A stretch of 12,840 nt of DNA from Candidatus Methanoperedens sp. Lineage in GTDB: Archaea > Halobacteriota > Methanosarcinia > Methanosarcinales > Methanoperedenaceae. A program made the translations under genes and the position numbers. Shown one piece after another: positions 5,843 through 12,165 of the stretch. The DNA is taken from assembly GCA_023249275.1 (NCBI GenBank), contig JAHFCV010000051.1:1-12840 (forward strand), in the 5' to 3' direction. Position 1 is the stretch's first letter. Every line of letters starts with the position of its first letter. The notes under the pieces were generated by a model. That model did no database searches. It was not told the DNA's origin and was given only the letters and a program-made list of their open reading frames with translations.

Positions 5843-6841
5843 TTAAGGTCGCGCCATATATATCCCATCCACAACCCTCTCCATCCTCACAAATACCTCA
5901 GAGCCAACTTGTAACCTATCAGCATCCACAATCGTTATCATCCTGCCCCTCGCAACAGCCAGCTTCTCTCCTTTCATCCAGCCACTACCGACAACTTTCA
6001 CCTTCACTCGTTCATACCTTTTAAAAACACGCGGCAGGGCTTTACACTGGAAACTTCCAAAATCCTCGGGTGCAAGAACAAGTTTTGTCTTATAAATTTT
6101 CTCCCACTCCTTAAGCTGTGAATAGAATTTCTCCCAGTTCATTACCTTTACATCAGGTTTCCTCCCATACTTATGCGGCAGGAACTTCTGTATTCCCAGC
6201 GCCGGGAATTTTTTCCCGGCAGCTATTTTGAGGGCAAACTCGATTAATTTTGGAATCTCGGTATCGTTAATGCCCGGCAGCCACACAGGCGCAATGAGGA
6301 GGTCGATATTTGTATTTTTTGCAATGTATTCGGCATTTTCAAGGACATTTTCTACATCGTAAGACCGGGTTCCGGCAATACTCTTCGCAAGCTCGGGATT
6401 CAGGGATTCGATGGAAATATTGATGCGCGAAAGCCCTGCCGCTTCAAGGGAATCGATAAGCTTTGTATTCAGGAGAGTCCCGTTTGTCTGCATGGATACC
6501 GTCCTGACATGCCCATTCCCTGATAAACCGGATACAAGCTCAATAATCTGGGGGTACATCAGCGGCTCTCCCACCGTGTCGATATGCGCCTCAATCTCGT
6601 TAGTTTCCTTATATGAAGCAGCCCATTCAAATGCAGCGAGCAATTGCGGAAGGTCAACCATATATTCAGACATCCGGCGCATTGAGTGAGGACCGGCATC
6701 GGTTGAGCAGAATACACAGGATAAAGGACATTCGCTGATGGGGCGCACCTGCAGTACATTTGTTCCCCTGTCGATGATTCCGAAAGCGATGCAGCCGAAT
6801 AAAGGGATGTCGCGGATAAGGAAGTGATTACATTTTGTCAT
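5843..6841 (-). CDS. Radical SAM protein with C-terminal TRAM-like domain
   Basis: This 332-residue protein carries the radical SAM CxxxCxxC cluster motif at Cys38, Cys42 and Cys45 (ECPLSCVFCSTDAG). Further core motifs are GEPLMYP at 91-97 (the GGEP-like SAM contact), MQTNGTLL at 117-124 and INISIESLNPE at 140-150. The MoaA/NifB-like barrel covers about 28-255. The C-terminal 55-60 residues (about 276-332: ERVKVKVVGSGWMKGEKL through VFVRMERVVDG) resemble a TRAM beta-barrel, which in methylthiotransferases binds RNA. That suggests an RNA or tRNA modification role but does not prove it. No Cys-rich SPASM tail is seen apart from Cys266. The substrate is unknown. ATG 6841 is supported by a TATA box near 6866-6876 inside an inverted repeat. 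The gene is co-directional with the glycosylase gene 53 bp upstream. Confidence 0.85.
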   Translation of the reverse strand: MTKCNHFLIRDIPLFGCIAFGIIDRGTNVLQVRPISECPLSCVFCSTDAGPHSMRRMSEYMVDLPQLLAAFEWAASYKETNEIEAHIDTVGEPLMYPQIIELVSGLSGNGHVRTVSMQTNGTLLNTKLIDSLEAAGLSRINISIESLNPELAKSIAGTRSYDVENVLENAEYIAKNTNIDLLIAPVWLPGINDTEIPKLIEFALKIAAGKKFPALGIQKFLPHKYGRKPDVKVMNWEKFYSQLKEWEKIYKTKLVLAPEDFGSFQCKALPRVFKRYERVKVKVVGSGWMKGEKLAVARGRMITIVDADRLQVGSEVFVRMERVVDGIYMARP

Positions 6842-6851
6842 TTTCTACCAG

Positions 6852-6899
6852 TTTGATGAACCCAATAATATATCAATTCTTTTTGACGGGTTCATCAAA
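6852..6899 (-). promoter_or_regulatory. 12-bp perfect inverted repeat enclosing the radical SAM promoter
   Basis: TTTGATGAACCC (6852-6863) and GGGTTCATCAAA (6888-6899) are exact reverse complements separated by 24 bp. The intervening DNA carries AATAATATAT (about 6864-6873), a TATA-like box some 26-28 bases before ATG 6841. The distal arm contains the stop codon (6895-6897) of the glycosylase gene. The element could be a DNA operator across the promoter, or an RNA stem-loop at the end of the glycosylase mRNA. Confidence 0.6.
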
Positions 6900-7482
6900 G
6901 TATGCACTCCCCGCATCGTTTTTTCCCGCAGAACTGCTTTCCGTATTCAACTATGAGGGCATGGAACTCCTTATACAGGGGAACATCATGCGGCAGCGAC
7001 CCTTCAAAAACCGACTGCAATTTACCGTAATTCCCATCTATCCCAAGGCATCCGCACATCCTCTTCGTATAAGCGTCTATAACAAACTTTGGCTTATCTG
7101 CTGCGTATAATACGATACTGTCAGCCGTCTCCTCTCCTATGCCGTCAAGAGATAGAAGCCAGTCTCGAAGTTCATCGTCAGGCAATCCGAGGATGTCCGG
7201 GTTATTATGGAAAAAAGCGGAAATATTTTTTACCCTTTTAGCTTTCTGCCTGTAAAAGCCTGTACACCTTACCAGCCCTTCCAGTTCCGGAATATCAGCC
7301 TTTGAAAGGGTTTCCGGCTCCATCAATCCTCGCTCTTTCAGGTTTCCTATCGCCTTTTCTACATTTTCCCATTTGGTCTGCTGGGTAAGAACCGCGCCTA
7401 CAACCACTTCAAAAGGAGTATCGGCAGGCCACCAGCACTGGTGTCCGAGTGTATCCAGAAGTTTTTTATAAATCTCGATCAT
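6895..7482 (-). CDS. MagIII/Mpg-like HhH-GPD DNA glycosylase (endonuclease III related, COG2231 type)
   Basis: This 195-residue base-excision-repair glycosylase has the features of the endonuclease III-related 3-methyladenine glycosylase group. WWPADTPFEVVVGAVLTQQT (17-36) is typical of it. The helix-hairpin-helix is LDGIGEETADSI (112-123), with catalytic Asp136 in FVIDAYTKR. The lysine used by bifunctional Nth/Ogg enzymes is replaced by Glu118, so a monofunctional glycosylase removing alkylated bases is expected. The C-terminus has Cys185, Cys190 and Cys193 (FCGKKRCGECIL) and then stops. Nth has a fourth cluster cysteine about five residues later, so either the iron-sulfur cluster is missing a ligand or the site is degenerate. 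ATG 7482 gives the family-like start MIEIYKKLLDTLG but lies inside a hairpin stem. An npdG-like gene lies 76 bp upstream. Confidence 0.85.
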   Translation of the reverse strand: MIEIYKKLLDTLGHQCWWPADTPFEVVVGAVLTQQTKWENVEKAIGNLKERGLMEPETLSKADIPELEGLVRCTGFYRQKAKRVKNISAFFHNNPDILGLPDDELRDWLLSLDGIGEETADSIVLYAADKPKFVIDAYTKRMCGCLGIDGNYGKLQSVFEGSLPHDVPLYKEFHALIVEYGKQFCGKKRCGECIL

Positions 7483-7504
7483 AAAGGGTTACGCCCCTTT
7501 ATGA
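7479..7504 (-). promoter_or_regulatory. 10-bp perfect hairpin covering the glycosylase start codon
   Basis: TCATAAAGGG (7479-7488) and CCCTTTATGA (7495-7504) pair perfectly around a 6-base loop. In the minus-strand mRNA the 3' arm contains the glycosylase initiation codon (7482-7480), and the only purine-rich candidate for a ribosome-binding site (AAAGGGG) is in the 5' arm. The fold would hide the start codon, so translation control or coupling is plausible. Confidence 0.55.
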
Positions 7505-7509
7505 CGTAT

Positions 7510-7530
7510 AGGGGATGTGAAACATCCCCT
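7510..7530 (-). other. 9-bp perfect GC-rich hairpin between npdG-like and glycosylase genes
   Basis: AGGGGATGT (7510-7518) and ACATCCCCT (7522-7530) form a tight stem with a 3-base loop. It is not followed by a long U tract in either direction, so a classical intrinsic terminator is not obvious. It could be an mRNA processing or stability element, or part of a structured leader of the downstream gene. Confidence 0.55.
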
Positions 7531-7539
7531 TCATTTGAT

Positions 7540-7558
7540 AAAACTTTCTTAAAGTTTT
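7540..7558 (-). terminator. 8-bp AT-rich hairpin directly after the npdG-like stop codon
   Basis: AAAACTTT (7540-7547) and AAAGTTTT (7551-7558) are perfectly complementary with a 3-base loop. The stem starts on the base next to the stop codon (7559-7561) of the npdG-like gene. On the minus strand it ends in GTTTTATC, so a weak terminator or 3'-end stabiliser is possible. It is the first of three consecutive hairpins in transcript order. Confidence 0.45.
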
Positions 7559-8215
7559 TCATACAAACTTAACGCCAAGGTCAGAGAGTCCATTCCGGAT
7601 AGCAAGGTTAATCAAAAAAGGTGTCAGGGACTCTATCATATACGAAGATGCAAGACCCCCGCCATCAAGAGGGCGAAGAGACTTGATTTCCCGTGTTAAC
7701 TCCATCACGGTTTTTTTTGCCTCATTATCATCGCCGCAAACCACAACATCATAGTCAAGAGCCAATTCAAGATTCGCCAGTTTTTTTGCAGACACATTGT
7801 GGTATGCCGATACTACTTTAACGCTTTTGGAAAGAATCTCCTGTATCTCAAGCGCTGCGCTTCCCTGTTTTGGCGGCGTGTATTCAAACAGCTTGTTTTT
7901 TTTCATGGGAACCACAAGTGAGATAACAATCTGGTTCTTGAAAAAAGGCGCAAGTTTTTTCAATAAAGAAATAACGCCCTGATATGGCACTGAGAGCACG
8001 ACAACATCAGAATCTTCAATGGCAGCTTCATTATTACACCCTGTAATGCCGCAGCATACCACCCCTTTATTTAGAAGCATACCTGTATACTCACCTGCGG
8101 CGTTAACCGCCTTATCAATCTCGCGCGAACATACTAATATCTCGTGTTTTGCTGCCCACCTGAGCGCGAATCCTTCCCCGATGCTGCCCGTGCCTCCAAG
8201 TATAGCTATTTTCAT
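7559..8215 (-). CDS. npdG: NADPH-dependent F420 reductase family protein (F420H2:NADP+ oxidoreductase)
   Basis: This 218-residue protein has an N-terminal Rossmann fold, MKIAILGGTGSIGEGFALR, with the dinucleotide glycine motif at 7-14. CSREIDKA (29-36) carries the Ser-Arg-Lys pattern that holds the 2'-phosphate of NADP in this family. SDVVVLSVPYQ at about 68-78 and LVVPMKK follow. The C-terminal helix bundle SYMIESLTPFLINLAIRNG resembles the F420-binding end of Fno/NpdG. The expected reaction is hydride transfer between reduced coenzyme F420 and NADP+ in the cytosol. The N-terminal motif differs in detail from the classical GGTGDQG form, so a related NADP-dependent enzyme cannot be excluded. 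Its ATG overlaps the stop of the upstream glycosyltransferase by 4 bases (ATGA), so the two genes are translationally coupled. Confidence 0.8.
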   Translation of the reverse strand: MKIAILGGTGSIGEGFALRWAAKHEILVCSREIDKAVNAAGEYTGMLLNKGVVCCGITGCNNEAAIEDSDVVVLSVPYQGVISLLKKLAPFFKNQIVISLVVPMKKNKLFEYTPPKQGSAALEIQEILSKSVKVVSAYHNVSAKKLANLELALDYDVVVCGDDNEAKKTVMELTREIKSLRPLDGGGLASSYMIESLTPFLINLAIRNGLSDLGVKFV

Positions 8216-9135
8216 TGTTTCTCCTTTTCCTTTAGAATTTTACGCATCATGTGCATATTTTCCCTGTGCATGGATACTATAAGGTCGCTTAAAATCGCGA
8301 AAATGAACATCTGGATGCCGGTAACGATGAGAAGCGTGGCAAGGATGGTCAGGGGTATGTGGGTTATATTTTTCAGCCATTCATCTGTTACATAGACCCC
8401 AACCGCTATGCCGCTTACAGTAAGAAGCCCGCCAATTAAATTAAAATAAAAAAGGGGATTGTGAGTTCGGGCAAGCAGGTATATGGTGGAAGCGATTCTG
8501 AAACCATCTCTGATAGGTCGCAGCTTGGTAGCAGCGCCGCTTACTCTTGCAAGGTATGTTATGGGTACTTCTACTATCTTTAAGTCCTTTTTTACGCATT
8601 CAACCGTTATTTCAGTCTCAACCTCAAAACCTGTTCTATTCAACTCTATCTGTTTAATGGCATTATTATTAAATGCCCTGTAACCTGAAAGGATGTCCCC
8701 AAGCCAGATGCCATAGGCAAAGCCGAATATCTTGTTTAATATCCTGTTCCCAAAAAGATTCAGGCTGGTAAATGCGCCTTTCTGGTAATTCGCAAACCTG
8801 TTTCCAATAACGTGGTCTGCTATTCCAGCGACAACAGGTTCAAGAATTTTGTTTACTTCTTCGGAAAGATACGTTCCGTCCCCGTCAATCATCACCACAT
8901 ATTTGTTTTGTATTATACTGAACGCCTGGCTCACAGCCTGTCCCTTCCCGGTTCCGCTCTGGATCACAACCTTTGCCCCGGCATTTTGCGCTTTCTTTAC
9001 AGTATCGTCCGTGCTGTTGCCATCAATAACAAGAATATCAGAAAAACCCATGGATATAAATTCCCGCACTATCCCCTCTATTGTCTTTCCCTCGTTAAGC
9101 GTGGGAATTAATATGCAGACATCGTCTTTATTCAT
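8212..9135 (-). CDS. aglJ: GT2 family glycosyltransferase, probable AglJ-type dolichol-phosphate hexosyltransferase
   Basis: This 307-residue protein has a family 2 GT-A domain. CILIPTLNEGKTIEGIV (7-23) is the nucleotide-sugar start, LVIDGNSTDDTV (35-46) the second strand, and MIDGDGTYL (82-90) supplies the DxD-type metal site at Asp84 and Asp86. GDILSGYRAFN at 146-156 is typical of dolichol-phosphate sugar transferases. Two hydrophobic helices near the C-terminus (about 229-249 and 260-288) suggest membrane anchoring with the active site in the cytoplasm. The length and layout match archaeal AglJ, which starts N-glycan assembly on dolichol phosphate for S-layer glycoproteins. A dolichyl-phosphate mannose or glucose synthase is the main alternative. 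The upstream menG gene is 50 bp away with its own TATA-like stretch between; the downstream npdG-like gene overlaps by 4 bases. Confidence 0.8.
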   Translation of the reverse strand: MNKDDVCILIPTLNEGKTIEGIVREFISMGFSDILVIDGNSTDDTVKKAQNAGAKVVIQSGTGKGQAVSQAFSIIQNKYVVMIDGDGTYLSEEVNKILEPVVAGIADHVIGNRFANYQKGAFTSLNLFGNRILNKIFGFAYGIWLGDILSGYRAFNNNAIKQIELNRTGFEVETEITVECVKKDLKIVEVPITYLARVSGAATKLRPIRDGFRIASTIYLLARTHNPLFYFNLIGGLLTVSGIAVGVYVTDEWLKNITHIPLTILATLLIVTGIQMFIFAILSDLIVSMHRENMHMMRKILKEKEKQ

Positions 9136-9142
9136 GTACCAT

Positions 9143-9165
9143 CCTTATTTATTTGTATATACTTA
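9143..9165 (-). promoter_or_regulatory. Putative promoter of the aglJ-like gene
   Basis: On the minus strand AAGTATATAC (about 9155-9164) lies some 24-26 bases before ATG 9135, a fit for a TATA box giving an almost leaderless mRNA. AAATAAATAAGG just downstream is a second AT-rich candidate. The gene may therefore be transcribed independently of menG. Confidence 0.45.
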
Positions 9166-9185
9166 ATAATAGTTATTTCGATTAA

Positions 9186-9872
9186 CTACAATTTAACGCC
9201 AGAATAAACCGTAACTATCCCGAAAGTGAGGTCATGAAACTCAATATCAGCCAAACCTGCTTCTTTCATAAGTCGAACAAATTCACTCCTTTCTGGAAAG
9301 GCAATTACCGATGACGGCAGATAACTATACGCTCCTTTTTTTTTCGAAACCGCACAGCCTATGAAAGGCAATATTTTTTGAAAATAAAGATAATATATAG
9401 ATTTGAAAACCTTATTCTCAGGCTGCGAGAACTCAAGTATGACTACTTTCCCTCCTTTTTTTACAACACGATGCATCTCAGATAATGCTTTTTTTATGTC
9501 AGCGACATTCCTGATTCCAAAGGCTACAGTGGCTCCGTTAAATGTTTCATCTTTAAAAGACAGGTTCTCAGCATCGTTCTGGATGCAGACGACATTACCT
9601 ATGTTCTGATTTTTTATTTTTTGGGTGCATAGTTGCAGCATTTCGTAACAGAAATCCGAAGCAATGACTTTGTTTCGTTTCGAAGCTTCTATTGCTACGT
9701 CACCGGTTCCAGAACAGACATCAAGTATAAGCCCGGATGGCAGTAAAGCTACTGCAAATCTCCGCCAGTATTTATCCAGTCCCAGACTCAAAAAATGATT
9801 GAGAAAATCGTACCTGTGAGATATTCCCGCAAACATCTTCTGAATATATTCTTTTTTTTGCAAATGATACAT
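9186..9872 (-). CDS. menG: UbiE/MenG-type demethylmenaquinone methyltransferase
   Basis: This 228-residue SAM-dependent C-methyltransferase spans the full UbiE/COQ5 family length. The N-terminus has MFAGISHRYDFLNHFLSLGLD, given by position 13-33, the family signature for 'FdsIA..YD..N...S.g'. Motif I is LDVCSGTGDVA (50-60). AFGIRNVADIKKAL (117-130) and MHRVVKKGGKVVILEFSQP (133-151) are the two PROSITE-like regions. The tail has ILPFIG, AYSYLPSSV, FP and LTFGIVTVYSGVKL. The expected reaction is the final ring methylation making menaquinone from demethylmenaquinone, linked to membrane respiration. A menaquinone gene in a methanogen-like genome is what suggests an ANME-2d or Archaeoglobus-like lineage. 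A short AGGT at 9878-9881, 5 bases before ATG 9872, may be its ribosome-binding site. It diverges from the cyclase gene. Confidence 0.9.
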   Translation of the reverse strand: MYHLQKKEYIQKMFAGISHRYDFLNHFLSLGLDKYWRRFAVALLPSGLILDVCSGTGDVAIEASKRNKVIASDFCYEMLQLCTQKIKNQNIGNVVCIQNDAENLSFKDETFNGATVAFGIRNVADIKKALSEMHRVVKKGGKVVILEFSQPENKVFKSIYYLYFQKILPFIGCAVSKKKGAYSYLPSSVIAFPERSEFVRLMKEAGLADIEFHDLTFGIVTVYSGVKL

Positions 9873-9910
9873 CTTTTACCTGAAAAACAGAGTTGAAATC
9901 TGTTTACCAA

Positions 9911-9924
9911 AACTTATAACTTAT
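9911..9924. promoter_or_regulatory. Shared divergent promoter of menG and the diadenylate cyclase gene
   Basis: AACTTATAACTTAT holds a TTATAA core (9914-9919) readable on both strands. On the plus strand the core is about 28 bases before ATG 9945, predicting a leaderless cyclase mRNA. On the minus strand it predicts a start near 9890 and an 18-base menG leader containing AGGT. Only 72 bp separate the two start codons, so competition or joint control is possible. Confidence 0.5.
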
Positions 9925-9944
9925 CCCGATTCTTAGAAGATGGT

Positions 9945-10574
9945 ATGAACACCATCGAAAAACCGGATATTAAATCCGAGATAATGCGTATCATCCTTAA
10001 TATCTCAAAAAAGCTTGCCAAAGAGAATCAGGGCGCTTTATTCATCATAGCGGACAGGGACAAAATTGAGGGTAATTACCGACTTCACTACCCCCAACTC
10101 CAGTTTGCCGGGAACCTTTTAAGTAAAGGCATGGACGCAGTTGTTGAAAAACTTGCCACACTTGACGGTGCCATGATTTTTACACCTGAGGGTGAGTTAA
10201 TTGCATACGGTTCAAGAATCTTAAAAACCGAAACACTGATTGGTTTCGGTACAAGACATTCAGCAGCAAGAGGAATAACTTTATATGACGATTCATTTAC
10301 CGCAGTCCTTGTCTCGGAAGAGAGCGGCTGGATAAAAGTCTTCCAGAAAGGAGAAGTTGTCCTTGAAACCGACTCGGTGGATATCGAACCATCCACACTT
10401 GATAAAGTTTCCCGCTTTCTCACAAACCATGACATGGCGCTGCTTGCGAGCGCAGGAATAGCTGCCGCCGCAGGTGTTACCGCGCCGGCGATACTTGTAG
10501 TGGGCGGTGCATACATGGTGGTGAAAACCGCCGGCTCTATGATCTCTTCTGCCTTAAAGAAAGAAAAGAAGTGA
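9945..10574 (+). CDS. Small archaeal diadenylate cyclase (DisA_N / DAC domain) with C-terminal hydrophobic segment
   Basis: This 209-residue protein matches the DAC domain that condenses two ATP into cyclic di-AMP. LDGAMIF contains the DGA motif at 74-76. GTRHSAARGI has the RH pair at 104-105, with Ser where bacterial enzymes usually have the second Arg of the RHR motif. LVSEESGWIKVF at 122-133 is the following strand of the domain. The DAC fold covers roughly 17-145. A short linker is followed by an Ala/Gly-rich hydrophobic stretch at about 164-196 and a lysine-rich end, so membrane association is likely. There is no large N-terminal domain. Cyclic di-AMP is known in archaea (Haloferax DacZ), where it is linked to osmotic control; the same role here is inference. 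The dapF start follows the stop by 1 base, so they form an operon. Confidence 0.82.
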   Translation: MNTIEKPDIKSEIMRIILNISKKLAKENQGALFIIADRDKIEGNYRLHYPQLQFAGNLLSKGMDAVVEKLATLDGAMIFTPEGELIAYGSRILKTETLIGFGTRHSAARGITLYDDSFTAVLVSEESGWIKVFQKGEVVLETDSVDIEPSTLDKVSRFLTNHDMALLASAGIAAAAGVTAPAILVVGGAYMVVKTAGSMISSALKKEKK

Positions 10575-10575
10575 T

Positions 10576-11382
10576 ATGATACATTTCACGAAACTTCACG
10601 GAAACGGGAACGACTTCATCCTTATTGATGAATATAAAGTTGAGATAGTACCTGAAAAATCTGCATTCGCAGGAAAATACTGTGACCGCCGCTTCGGGAT
10701 AGGCGCGGACGGAGTCCTTTATCTTGGGAATTCGGATAAAGCCGACCTGAGCATGCGTATTTTCAATTCAGACGGCACGGAAGCTGAGATGTGCGGCAAC
10801 GGCATCCGCTGCCTTGTGAAATACGCGCTGGATGTAGGGTACATAAATGAGAAAGCCAGTGTTGAAACGCTTGCAGGAATCCTCTCTATAAACTCACGAA
10901 TTGAAAATAAGACCTGGATAACAGTCAATATGGGAATACCTGTTTTTGCGCGTGGAAAAATCCCGGCAAAAGGAACTGGTGATTTTCTCAATGTGCCTCT
11001 GCATGGGTATAATGTCTCTGCGGTAAATACTGGGGTTCCCCATGCTGTAATTTTCGTGGACGGGCTTGATAATCCTGAATTGATGCCTGCTGCGCCAGAG
11101 ATTCGCTACGACCCCATATTTCCAAAAGGTACAAACGTGAATTTCGTGGTTGTAAACACAAGCGGCGAGATTTCGGTGCGTACCTATGAGCGCGGGGTGG
11201 AAGCTGAAACCTTAAGCTGCGGCACGGGTGCTGTGGCATGCGCTGCAGTTGCGTACAGGCTTGGGAAAACCGGCAATAAGGTTAAAGTGAATACAAAGGG
11301 CGGGGAATTGAGAATTACCCTTGCTCATGATGGCGCTTTTATGGAAGGCACTGCCGAGCGCGTGTATGAGGGTATGATTTAG
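10576..11382 (+). CDS. dapF: Diaminopimelate epimerase
   Basis: This 268-residue enzyme interconverts LL- and meso-diaminopimelate without a cofactor, in lysine biosynthesis. Both catalytic cysteines are present: Cys73 in EMCGNGIRCL and Cys215 in LSCGTGAVACA. MIHFTKLHGNGNDFILID (1-18) is the canonical N-terminus and fixes ATG 10576. FNSDGTEAEMCGNG, NTGVPHAV (151-158) and TYERGVEAETLSCGTG (203-218) are the expected substrate-binding segments, and the length is normal for the family. It is transcribed with the diadenylate cyclase gene (1 base apart). Its TAG (11380-11382) overlaps the TAA of the convergent protease gene (11379-11381), so the two transcripts must overlap at their 3' ends. Confidence 0.97.
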   Translation: MIHFTKLHGNGNDFILIDEYKVEIVPEKSAFAGKYCDRRFGIGADGVLYLGNSDKADLSMRIFNSDGTEAEMCGNGIRCLVKYALDVGYINEKASVETLAGILSINSRIENKTWITVNMGIPVFARGKIPAKGTGDFLNVPLHGYNVSAVNTGVPHAVIFVDGLDNPELMPAAPEIRYDPIFPKGTNVNFVVVNTSGEISVRTYERGVEAETLSCGTGAVACAAVAYRLGKTGNKVKVNTKGGELRITLAHDGAFMEGTAERVYEGMI

Positions 11383-12092
11383 AAAGGCTCGGTTGGTATC
11401 GGGGTTATAAATTGGGCAACATACAACACCAGCAATAAAATGGTTGTGATAACAAACCCAAGATACACAAGTTTATTCCATGCCCAGACTTTTCTCCCGT
11501 CAAATACACTGAATGGAATCATGTTGAAAAGCGCCAGTGTGATATTTACTATTACCCCGTATCTCCCGATTTCATAAAGAATCCCGGTCTCGGATAACAG
11601 CGGAAAGAAGGCAAGCGCAAGAAGAAGATTGGAAAGCGGTCCAGCAAGCGAGATGCGCCCGCTCTCGCGCCGTCCCACGTTGCCGCCGTAAATCATGACA
11701 GCGCCGGGAGCTGCGAACAATATCCCGAAATCATAAACAAGCACGAGCATCAGAAAGAGCATGAAAGGGCTCATCCTAAATTCCGCCCATGAACCATATC
11801 TCTGGGCTACAATCTTGTGGCTCATTTCATGGACGATGAATGAAATACCCACGGTAAAGAGGGAAATAACGAGGGGATTGGCAATACCATTTAACAGGTC
11901 TTCTGTCGGGGGTCTTCTTCCCAGTTTGAACCAGAGAAGCAGGATGGCAAAGGCATAGGAGATGGCAAGCCATGAAATAAGTATGTGAGTAAGCTCCGTA
12001 TTGCTGGTGCGAATGCTGCGGATGCTCCTGATCCTGACTGCCTCCCTGTGATATTTTTCAAAATCCGGCTTCCCCTTAAGAGCATTATCCAT
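11379..12092 (-). CDS. Site-2 protease (M50) family membrane metalloprotease
   Basis: This is a multi-pass membrane protein of 237 residues from ATG 12092. The zinc-binding motif HEMSH is at 88-92 and the second ligand motif NMIPFSVFDGRKVW at 190-203 matches the NxxPxxxxDG signature with Asp198. Hydrophobic segments lie near 34-55, 72-90, 108-135, 148-168, 177-195 and 208-230, and the catalytic residues fall within membrane helices, as in archaeal S2P homologues that cut substrates inside the bilayer. The substrate is unknown. No PDZ, CBS or other partner domain is attached. The open frame extends 60 codons upstream into the pyrB start region; that part is rejected because the shared TATA box lies there. 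With the TATA centre near 12138, the transcript would start near 12112, leaving a leader of about 20 bases. Confidence 0.85.
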   Translation of the reverse strand: MDNALKGKPDFEKYHREAVRIRSIRSIRTSNTELTHILISWLAISYAFAILLLWFKLGRRPPTEDLLNGIANPLVISLFTVGISFIVHEMSHKIVAQRYGSWAEFRMSPFMLFLMLVLVYDFGILFAAPGAVMIYGGNVGRRESGRISLAGPLSNLLLALAFFPLLSETGILYEIGRYGVIVNITLALFNMIPFSVFDGRKVWAWNKLVYLGFVITTILLLVLYVAQFITPIPTEPF

Positions 12093-12128
12093 GCACAAGA
12101 ATTGGACATTCTTGCATTTAACCATTAT

Positions 12129-12145
12129 CAATAAATTTAAATTGG
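12129..12145. promoter_or_regulatory. Palindromic TATA box shared by pyrB and the S2P gene
   Basis: AATTTAAATT (12134-12143) is a perfect palindrome within CAATAAATTTAAATTG. Its centre is 27 bases before the pyrB ATG at 12166, predicting a leaderless pyrB mRNA, and 46 bases before ATG 12092 on the other strand, predicting a short leader for the protease gene. One symmetric box could serve both directions. Confidence 0.5.
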
Positions 12146-12165
12146 AATGCCGCCTAATATGTGTG

